Assembly: GCA_002404215.1 (NCBI GenBank)
Contig: DHJG01000006.1
Coordinates: 33,653 to 39,941, forward strand
Origin: Desulfosporosinus sp. UBA4726
GTDB lineage: Bacteria; Bacillota; Desulfitobacteriia; Desulfitobacteriales; Desulfitobacteriaceae
Length of the DNA: 6,289 nucleotides
Reading direction: 5' to 3'
The notes below the pieces were generated by a model. That model saw only the letters and a list, made by a program, of their open reading frames with translations. It had not been told where the DNA came from and made no database searches. Of the stretch, positions 1-4,322 are shown piece by piece. The position numbers and the translations under genes are program-made. Position 1 is the stretch's first letter. Each line of letters opens with the position of its first letter.

Positions 1-452
1 CCTTTGTGCTGACTACCACTGCAGGTATGCTCGTTCCCGTTGTCTAGTCTCCTCTTCTTCAAGGTGCCACATTTAGGACAGGCGATTTCATATCCATGTT
101 TACCACCTACAGTACACGGTTCAACTTCCCACACATGTCCGCACTCAGTACACTCAAACACCCTATTTTTTATTAGATAGTTACCTCCCTGGATCAGGAT
201 AGGGCGTCCTTCTACTAGAGCCGTGGCAATTTTAGACCTAGCTGCTCCTAGAATTCGCTGAAACGTAGCCCTAGAAACTCCCATGGACATAGCACACTCA
301 ACTTGATCCAAACCCACTTTGTCTTTTAGACGGATGGCTTCTAATTCCTCTAACTGAACTATGACTTCTGGCCACCGCGATTTTCCCTGTGGAATAAACG
401 TTTGGCATATTATTATATCATCGATTAAGCCACAACAACGCCGTCTTGACAT
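1..452 (-). CDS. DUF134/UPF0251 family predicted DNA-binding protein with C-terminal zinc ribbon (partial)
   Basis: My own translation from the ATG at 452-450 gives 150 codons with no stop before the left edge, so the C-terminus is missing. Residues about 30-82 match the DUF134 core: a PEVIVQLEELEAIRLKD segment, then a helix-turn-helix like sigma-70 region 4, with GVSRATFQRIL as the recognition helix. Residues 101-128 form a zinc ribbon (Cys101, Cys104, Cys125, Cys128). The N-terminus is basic with a Cys pair (SRRRCC), like the RPR-C start usual in the family. DUF134 proteins are presumed transcription factors; I recall them often lying near Fe-Mo-cofactor/NifX-like genes, but no such gene is visible here. 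An AAGGGG ribosome binding site (461-466) precedes the ATG. The extension past residue 135 (NGNEHTCSGSQH) is Cys/His-containing and incomplete. The family call is firm; target and ligand are unknown. Confidence 0.88.
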   Translation of the reverse strand, partial: MSRRRCCGLIDDIIICQTFIPQGKSRWPEVIVQLEELEAIRLKDKVGLDQVECAMSMGVSRATFQRILGAARSKIATALVEGRPILIQGGNYLIKNRVFECTECGHVWEVEPCTVGGKHGYEIACPKCGTLKKRRLDNGNEHTCSGSQHK

Positions 453-486
453 CGGATCAACCCCTTTTGGGCATATGCTCAATTTA

Positions 487-515
487 AGTATATCGAACGT
501 CATCCAAGAAATCAA
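487..515 (-). promoter_or_regulatory. Predicted sigma-A promoter of the DUF134 gene
   Basis: Read on the minus strand, TTGATT (510-515) and TATACT (487-492) are separated by exactly 17 bases. Each matches the vegetative consensus at four or five of six positions. Transcription would begin near 480, giving a leader of roughly 28 bases that contains the AAGGGG ribosome binding site. It is predicted from consensus only. Confidence 0.6.
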
Positions 516-534
516 GTATTCTAGTTGAATACTT
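514..534. promoter_or_regulatory. Operator-like perfect dyad at the DUF134 promoter
   Basis: AAGTATTC (514-521) and GAATACTT (527-534) form a perfect 8-bp inverted repeat with a 5-base spacer, a 21-bp site typical in size for a dimeric regulator. It touches the predicted -35 box. A further AAGTATA half-site lies at 486-492, on the -10 box. A protein bound here would probably block the promoter. Autoregulation by the DUF134 product is one option. No regulator has been matched to the motif. Confidence 0.45.
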
Positions 535-618
535 AGAACCTGTTTCTACGTGAACGCTTCGAAATTAATCCCATCAATAGAATCCTGACAAACAAATCTT
601 GTATTATTCACAAAATCC

Positions 619-663
619 TATAGTTAAAGACTTTTCCTGTGGCTGGATAAGTCTTTAACTATA
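619..663 (-). terminator. Long AT-rich hairpin overlapping the stop codon of the glutaredoxin-like gene
   Basis: TATAGTTAAAGACTT (619-633) and AAGTCTTTAACTATA (649-663) are perfectly complementary over 15 bp, with a 15-base loop (634-648). The TAG stop of the upstream gene (661-659) lies within the stem. Downstream on the minus strand there are only four T (GGATTTTG), and the stem has just three GC pairs. It may be a weak terminator, an mRNA 3'-end stabiliser or a DNA site. That it forms is clear; what it does is not. Confidence 0.5.
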
Positions 664-1003
664 TTTGCGTGTCAACGTTAAATTCATGCACGCAGTGAGT
701 ACACTTAATCTTAAGTATACCCTTGTTAGTTGGAACGCGCATTTTTGTTGAACACTTTTTGCACTCAACAACTCTGTGGTCGATAAGTTTAAGAATTTTT
801 GACGGATTGAAGCCAGTAACATATTCTGTTCCAATCAGAAACGTAGGCACTCCACTAATACTTCTCCGGTTTAACTCTGCCCTTGCTTTAGCATCAACGC
901 TAATGTCCTTTTGTTCAAACTGGATTTTATTCTGGAAAAGGAAATTCTTTGCTATCTTACACGAAGGACAGGTTTGGGAGGTAAATATTATGACATTTTT
1001 CAT
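659..1003 (-). CDS. Glutaredoxin-like (NrdH-type) thiol-disulfide protein fused to a zinc ribbon
   Basis: This 114-residue cytoplasmic protein has two parts. Residues 1-76 have a thioredoxin-fold glutaredoxin pattern: the strand NVIIFTS, the redox motif Cys12-Pro-Ser-Cys15, the cis-proline motif GVPTF (51-55) and the GF-N-PSKI segment usual for NrdH/glutaredoxin-like proteins. Residues 79-110 hold two CxxC knuckles (Cys81/Cys84 and Cys101/Cys104), a likely zinc ribbon of the MJ0042 type. The first part should carry out dithiol-disulfide exchange; the ribbon may bind zinc or a partner. The partner cannot be read from context, since no ribonucleotide reductase or thioredoxin reductase gene is nearby. 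The ATG at 1003-1001 follows a strong AAGGAG ribosome binding site at a good distance. An open frame on the opposite strand (723-1121) is only its shadow. The redox-domain call is firm and the ribbon likely. Confidence 0.87.
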   Translation of the reverse strand: MKNVIIFTSQTCPSCKIAKNFLFQNKIQFEQKDISVDAKARAELNRRSISGVPTFLIGTEYVTGFNPSKILKLIDHRVVECKKCSTKMRVPTNKGILKIKCTHCVHEFNVDTQI

Positions 1004-1245
1004 TACCCGATCTCCTTATTTTGGCCATATCTCTAGTTCCGTACATCCTGCGAGCGATGCTCCATGGTATAGTCATCGAAGTCTATCGGTACAAACTTAT
1101 TCCTTCGCTGTGGTACTGTGAAAAGTACTCCAAGACTGTCTGAAGTTGATCATTGTGTAATTGTTTGCTAAGATTCTAACTAGAGTGAACGCAGGTTAAA
1201 ACAAATGTTAACTGGCAACGGTTAAAAAAGAAAGGTGGTTGGATT
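1004..1245. other. Divergent intergenic region between the glutaredoxin-like and HAD genes
   Basis: These 242 bases hold the upstream regions of two divergent genes. On the minus side an AAGGAGATC ribosome binding site (about 1010-1018) is clear, but promoter boxes are poor: the best pair is TTGTAC (1089-1094) and TATACC (1066-1071) 17 bases apart, which I would not trust alone. The plus side has a better promoter (listed separately), three GTTAA repeats and an AAAGGTGG ribosome binding site (1231-1238). I see no small gene. Confidence 0.5.
1146..1174 (+). promoter_or_regulatory. Possible sigma-A promoter of the HAD hydrolase gene
   Basis: TTGATC (1146-1151) and TAAGAT (1169-1174) are 17 bases apart, each matching the vegetative consensus at four of six positions. 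The start would fall near 1181, leaving a leader of about 65 bases before the ATG. It is a consensus-only guess. Confidence 0.35.
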
Positions 1246-1716
1246 ATGATTCAGATAGATATTCCAGGCAGAGGCACCATTCACCTAGAAGTCTTGGTCT
1301 TAGATTATAACGGGACACTAGCCTTAGACGGGGAGATGTTTGAATCTGTTAAGAAGAATCTTATTTATTTATCCACGTTCCTTGAGATCCATGTTCTCAC
1401 CGCGGATACCTTCGGTAGTGTAAGACATCAATGTAAGGGATTACCTGTGCAGGTCAAAGTGCTGAAAAGCATGGACCATACCACAGAGAAAGCGGATTAT
1501 TTATTGCAGTTTGATTCCCGGGAAATTATCGCTATTGGAAATGGTGCCAATGATCAATTAATGCTAAAACGAGCGCATTTGGGTATTGCCGTAATAGGGT
1601 TGGAGGGAGCCTCAATGCTAACTCTCCAGTCAGCCGATTTAGTCGTTAATAAAATAGAAGACGCCTTGGGTTTGCTCATTGAACCTCAACGACTCAAAGC
1701 AACCTTACGTCGTTGA
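1246..1716 (+). CDS. HAD-superfamily hydrolase, soluble P-type-ATPase-like
   Basis: This 156-residue protein carries the HAD motifs in order: motif I Asp20-Tyr-Asn-Gly-Thr24 with the nucleophile Asp20, motif II LTADT (51-55) with Thr52, a probable motif III lysine near Lys82, and motif IV GNGANDQLML (98-107) with metal-binding Asp103. There is essentially no cap domain. The second acidic residue of the common DxDGT motif is Asn22, which recalls the DKTGT of P-type ATPases rather than a classical phosphatase. The GNGxND pattern and the GASMLTLQSADLVV tail also resemble the P domain of ion-pumping ATPases. It is likely a small free-standing phosphatase or ATPase; the substrate is unknown. The ATG is preceded by AAAGGTGG seven bases upstream. 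It is the only plus-strand gene here and appears monocistronic, ending before the bidirectional terminator. Confidence 0.88.
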   Translation: MIQIDIPGRGTIHLEVLVLDYNGTLALDGEMFESVKKNLIYLSTFLEIHVLTADTFGSVRHQCKGLPVQVKVLKSMDHTTEKADYLLQFDSREIIAIGNGANDQLMLKRAHLGIAVIGLEGASMLTLQSADLVVNKIEDALGLLIEPQRLKATLRR

Positions 1717-1778
1717 AGATAGCACCGGAACCATTTTTTCTCGTACTGACCTCACTTGGATTAGTTCACCTAAAAATG

Positions 1779-1847
1779 CTAACCGCTAGTTCTTCCGGCG
1801 TTTCTGCGTATATTGGTTCCGATTGGCGCAAAAACACGGTCGGTTAG
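1779..1847. repeat. Imperfect long hairpin in the convergent intergenic region
   Basis: CTAACCG (1779-1785) pairs perfectly with CGGTTAG (1841-1847). Inside, CCG (1795-1797) pairs with CGG (1837-1839), and GTTTCTGCG (1800-1808) pairs at eight of nine positions with CGCAAAAAC (1827-1835), leaving an 18-base loop. It could be a structured 3' UTR, a small RNA or a mobile-element remnant. The bases are read directly; any role is open. Confidence 0.35.
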
Positions 1848-1874
1848 AACAACAGAGCCCTTGAAAAAGCGACA

Positions 1875-1911
1875 AAATTCAGCCCAGCGATCATAATCAC
1901 GGGCTGAATTT
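1875..1911. terminator. Bidirectional Rho-independent terminator
   Basis: AAATTCAGCCC (1875-1885) and GGGCTGAATTT (1901-1911) form a perfect 11-bp stem around a 15-base loop. On the minus strand the stem runs into TTTTGTCGCTTTTT; on the plus strand it is followed by TTTATT. It lies between the convergent HAD and CsoR-family genes and should end both transcripts, more strongly on the minus strand. Confidence 0.85.
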
Positions 1912-1947
1912 ATTGGGTCTCGCTCCCATAAGCCTTACTAATAAGCG

Positions 1948-2226
1948 TTATTGATTAAGTTTCATAAGTGTCTCAATTGCTTTGTTCATGGCAACCTGAC
2001 GATCTTCCCCTTGGTCAATCGCCTCGATTATACAGGTACTCGCATAACGTTGGGCAACTATTACAGATACTTTATGTACGGCAGAACGAATTGCAAAAAG
2101 CTGTAATAATATGTCCTCACAACTCTTCTCTTCCTCCATCATACGTTCAACCCCTGAAATATGGCCACGTACGGTTTTAAGTCTGGTCAGCATCTGTTTT
2201 ACCTCTTCTGGGTCAACCTCTTTCAC
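1948..2226 (-). CDS. CsoR/FrmR (DUF156) family metal- or thiol-sensing transcriptional repressor
   Basis: This 92-residue protein is a complete all-helical CsoR-family repressor, which acts as a tetramer on DNA. Landmarks are LKTVRGHISGVERMMEE (16-32), the conserved sensing Cys36 in KSCEDIL, a central helix 38-66 and Cys65 in ASTCII. In copper-sensing CsoR the ligands are Cys-His-Cys, with the His four residues before the second Cys. Here that position is Tyr61. Keeping both Cys while losing the His is the pattern of CstR-type persulfide sensors, so a Cu(I) role is doubtful. The start is GTG (2226-2224): an upstream ATG runs straight into TGA, and AGGAAGAGG lies just upstream of the GTG. No copper pump, chaperone, rhodanese or sulfur-oxidation gene is adjacent, so its target is out of view. 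A terminator separates it from the upstream transglycosylase gene. Confidence 0.92.
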   Translation of the reverse strand: MKEVDPEEVKQMLTRLKTVRGHISGVERMMEEEKSCEDILLQLFAIRSAVHKVSVIVAQRYASTCIIEAIDQGEDRQVAMNKAIETLMKLNQ

Positions 2227-2252
2227 AAGGACCTCTTCCTTTCACATCTAAA

Positions 2253-2272
2253 TGTATAGCAACCGCTGATAC
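2253..2272 (-). promoter_or_regulatory. Candidate promoter and operator of the CsoR-family gene
   Basis: On the minus strand TGCTATACA (2253-2261) resembles an extended -10 box, with no convincing -35. It is embedded in an imperfect dyad, seen on the plus strand as GTATAGC (2254-2260), AACC, then GCTGATAC (2265-2272). CsoR-family repressors commonly control their own promoters through dyads with outer GTAT/ATAC-like ends, so autoregulation is plausible. The site is short and imperfect. Confidence 0.3.
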
Positions 2273-2292
2273 CTAAGGAGCATTATTGACAT

Positions 2293-2329
2293 AAAAGGCG
2301 ATTAGACCTCGAAGGTTCTAACCGGCCTT
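2293..2329 (-). terminator. Rho-independent terminator after the lytic transglycosylase gene
   Basis: On the minus strand AAGG-C-CGGTTAG-A-ACCT pairs with AGGT-CTAATCG-CCTT around a TCG loop. The stem has about 15 pairs with two single-base bulges and one G-T pair. It is followed by TTTTATG and starts one base after the TAA stop. It should end the ABC-F/ytaF/coaE/transglycosylase transcript. Confidence 0.8.
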
Positions 2330-2330
2330 C

Positions 2331-2912
2331 TTATGAACTATAAAGTGTTTTATATTTTTGATAGCTCTTCAAGACACGCCCCACATAATCCCGCGTTTCC
2401 TTAAACGGGATATCTTGTTGAATAACATTTCCAGGATCGATTTGTCCCTCTTTAATCCATTCTTGCACGCGACCTCTTCCACCGTTGTAGGCAGCAATCA
2501 CTAACTGTGTATTTTGGGAAAACTCTTTTTCCAAACTTGCTAGATACCAGGTTCCGTATTGAATATTCTTCTCTGGAGTGGATAAATCATCATCACTGTA
2601 TGTTTTATCTCCAATGCTTTGCGAAATCGAACGTGCTGTAGCAGGCATCAGTTGCATCAGACCTTTTGCGCCCTTGTGTGATTCGGACTGCGGAAGAAAT
2701 TTACTTTCTTCCCGGATCACAGCAACAACAAGCAAAGGATCAACTCCATACTGCGCGGAATATTTTTCTATAATGGCCCGATGTGGATATGGATAAATAA
2801 CCTTTTCCAATACTGGAAGTTGTAACATACCATAAACTGCTAAGATAACCAGGATTATAAATACAATGATCCTTCTGATCATCGTCCCACTCTTCATTTT
2901 CTTTTTACCCAT
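2331..2912 (-). CDS. Membrane-anchored lytic transglycosylase (SLT domain, Slt70-like)
   Basis: This protein of about 193 residues cleaves the MurNAc-GlcNAc bond of peptidoglycan to form 1,6-anhydro products. A basic start (GKKKMKSG..IRR) and one hydrophobic segment (about residues 15-33) form a signal anchor, placing the enzyme outside the membrane. The SLT fold follows at about 45-185: YGVDPLLVVAVIREESKF contains the catalytic Glu (the one before Ser, near residue 69), then GAKGLMQLMPATA, the NIQYGTWYL helix and AAYNGG. These are the family's landmark motifs in order. GTG at 2915 and ATG at 2912 are both possible. I prefer the ATG because the GAGG element then sits seven bases upstream rather than four. 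It lies 62 bases after coaE with no terminator between, probably in the same operon. It may act in growth or in spore cortex/engulfment remodelling; the sequence does not decide. Confidence 0.92.
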   Translation of the reverse strand: MGKKKMKSGTMIRRIIVFIILVILAVYGMLQLPVLEKVIYPYPHRAIIEKYSAQYGVDPLLVVAVIREESKFLPQSESHKGAKGLMQLMPATARSISQSIGDKTYSDDDLSTPEKNIQYGTWYLASLEKEFSQNTQLVIAAYNGGRGRVQEWIKEGQIDPGNVIQQDIPFKETRDYVGRVLKSYQKYKTLYSS

Positions 2913-2974
2913 CACATATCCTCATTTCGATTAGGTCCAGTACTTAGTTAAGTGTATTTGCCAGGCAGCAATGA

Positions 2975-3589
2975 TTATGATTCACCGCGCCTCTGCTTCA
3001 ATAACAATCTTTTCCATGCTTCTTCGAGCTGGAGTTTTGTTTCTAACTCGTTTCCGGAGTTATCGATAATCACATCGGCTCGCTTACACTTATCCTCTAA
3101 CGAATCTTGAGCGGCTATACGGGCTTCCACTTCGCCGAGTTCTAGCTTGTCCCGCTCAAGAACGCGCAGAATTTGCAGCTCACGAGGTACCCAGACAACC
3201 CATACTTCGTTAACAAGCTTCTCTAATCCTGCTTCAAAGAGCAACGGCACATCGAACACGCAAACTTTAGCTCCGCTATCCCGAAGCGCGGCTCGCTCTT
3301 CATTCATGCATTCTACCACGCGAGGGTGCACGATTCGCTCTAAGCGCTTTCGTGCATCTTCATCACGGAAAACCCGGGCACCCAGTTTGGCACGATTAAT
3401 TTGTCCATTTTCCAACAGGATTTCTGCCCCAAACTCATGAACCAGTTTTGAAATAATAGTACGGTCATATTGCAACAATCGGTGAACAGTTTTGTCGGCA
3501 TCCAGTACCGGCACCTTTTGCTTATCAAACCATTGGGCTACCGTTGATTTACCGCTCCCAATCCCACCCGTCAATCCGATCGTCCACAC
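2975..3589 (-). CDS. coaE: Dephospho-CoA kinase
   Basis: CoaE phosphorylates the 3'-hydroxyl of dephospho-CoA with ATP, the final step of coenzyme A synthesis, in the cytoplasm. From the chosen start there are 204 residues, normal for the family. Visible are the P-loop GLTGGIGSGKST (5-16), DAD (30-32) of the CoA-binding region, HPRV (88-91), DVPLLFE (113-119), VVWVP (131-135), the ARIAAQ lid (156-161) and ADVIIDN (171-177). A GTG at 3598-3596, one base after the ytaF stop, is an alternative. I prefer the GTG at 3589-3587: GAGGTGA, a seven-base match to the anti-Shine-Dalgarno, then sits at proper distance, and the protein begins just before the P-loop as CoaE proteins usually do. The near overlap with ytaF suggests translational coupling; I recall the same gene order in Bacillus. 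Confidence 0.95.
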   Translation of the reverse strand: MWTIGLTGGIGSGKSTVAQWFDKQKVPVLDADKTVHRLLQYDRTIISKLVHEFGAEILLENGQINRAKLGARVFRDEDARKRLERIVHPRVVECMNEERAALRDSGAKVCVFDVPLLFEAGLEKLVNEVWVVWVPRELQILRVLERDKLELGEVEARIAAQDSLEDKCKRADVIIDNSGNELETKLQLEEAWKRLLLKQRRGES

Positions 3590-3599
3590 ATACCTCACC

Positions 3600-4259
3600 T
3601 CAAATCATTTTACCCAGACCGACCAGAATTAGGACAACGCCCGGTAAATACTCGGCTTTAGCCGTCCAATTTTCTGGAATTTTACCAGCTGTCTGTTGAC
3701 CTAAGCGCAACATAATAATTTGGGTTACAGCAACTACTCCGATAACGGATATCGTCATTCCCGCCATCGCTGCACCAATCCCACCAGCAAAGGCATCTAA
3801 AGCCAGAGCACTCCCTAACAAAAGACTTTCACGCAGGCTAATTCCACCAGAGCCATCGATATCCGCTAGATCCGGAGTTCTAAGTACCTGGATTACTAAT
3901 CCTAACAAACGCAATTGTATCCGAAAAACTGGCTCTAACACGGGCTTTTGAATAGCTACAGCCATCGCCGGAACTGCTTGCGGTAATAATTCTGGTTTAC
4001 TGTTCCAGATCGCCCTGGACAATTGAAAAACTCCCATAGCAAGCAAAATAGAAGCTCCCAATAAACGTGCCGGAATAAACTTAAGCCATATTGTAACCCA
4101 ACTGCCTAAAAGCATAGATATACCCATTGCAAAAACGGTACACAGTGCAATAACCATAAGAGAACTCATCGGTATACGAATGCGACGTAATCCATAAGCC
4201 AACCCGACACCAAATCCGTCCAAACTTAAAGCCACTGCCATAAGCAAAGCTATCCCCAT
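3600..4259 (-). CDS. ytaF: Sporulation membrane protein YtaF, MntP-like (DUF204) family
   Basis: This 219-residue integral membrane protein has about six hydrophobic segments (roughly 1-20, 33-57, 62-84, 145-165, 168-188, 203-219). Two related stretches, ALSLDGFGVGLAYG (10-23) and ALALDAFAGGIGAAM (151-165), show the internal duplication of the MntP/YtaF fold, whose intramembrane Asp residues are linked to Mn2+ export in MntP. YtaF is named from Bacillus sporulation; its transported ion is not established as far as I know. The loop before the second half, Asp133 to Glu144 (DIDGSGGISLRE), fits an EF-hand calcium-binding loop. The long middle region 85-130 separates this protein from plain MntP. 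The ATG is preceded by GGTGGAGGG at good spacing. It ends one base before an alternative coaE start. The YtaF assignment rests on sequence pattern plus the coaE neighbour. Confidence 0.87.
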   Translation of the reverse strand: MGIALLMAVALSLDGFGVGLAYGLRRIRIPMSSLMVIALCTVFAMGISMLLGSWVTIWLKFIPARLLGASILLAMGVFQLSRAIWNSKPELLPQAVPAMAVAIQKPVLEPVFRIQLRLLGLVIQVLRTPDLADIDGSGGISLRESLLLGSALALDAFAGGIGAAMAGMTISVIGVVAVTQIIMLRLGQQTAGKIPENWTAKAEYLPGVVLILVGLGKMI

Positions 4260-4322
4260 ATATGTATCCCTCCACCTTGCGACTTCAGGATAATATATGG
4301 ATTCGTAAGCTATTTGGTGAAA
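4260..4322 (-). other. Short ABC-F to ytaF intergenic gap
   Basis: These 63 bases contain the ytaF ribosome binding site (GGTGGAGGG, about 4268-4276) and an AT-rich stretch, ATATATTAT on the minus strand. I find no stem-loop terminator and no convincing promoter pair, which favours read-through from the ABC-F gene into ytaF. An internal sporulation promoter cannot be excluded. Confidence 0.4.

Noticed and set aside
670..675. A perfect TTGACA on the minus strand at the end of the glutaredoxin-like gene
   Set aside because: It encodes part of Val-Asp-Thr, and the hexamers 16-18 bases downstream (such as ACTTAT) match the -10 consensus poorly.
723..1121. A 132-codon plus-strand open frame
   Set aside because: It is antisense to the glutaredoxin-like gene, has no convincing ribosome binding site, and its translation shows no recognisable domain. 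The opposite strand has clear CPSC and cis-proline motifs.
1767..1838. A 23-codon minus-strand frame (start GTG, reading MFLRQSEPIYAETPEEL)
   Set aside because: It looks somewhat protein-like but has no clear ribosome binding site, is very short, and coincides with the imperfect hairpin, which explains the sequence equally well.
2942..2953. Short palindrome ACTTAGTTAAGT between coaE and the transglycosylase gene
   Set aside because: Five-base AT-rich arms with a two-base spacer are expected by chance, and there is no T-run to make it a terminator.
4081..4275. A 64-codon minus-strand frame over the ytaF start
   Set aside because: It overlaps ytaF in another frame, and its Tyr/Ser/Phe-rich translation is typical of a shifted reading of a membrane-protein gene.
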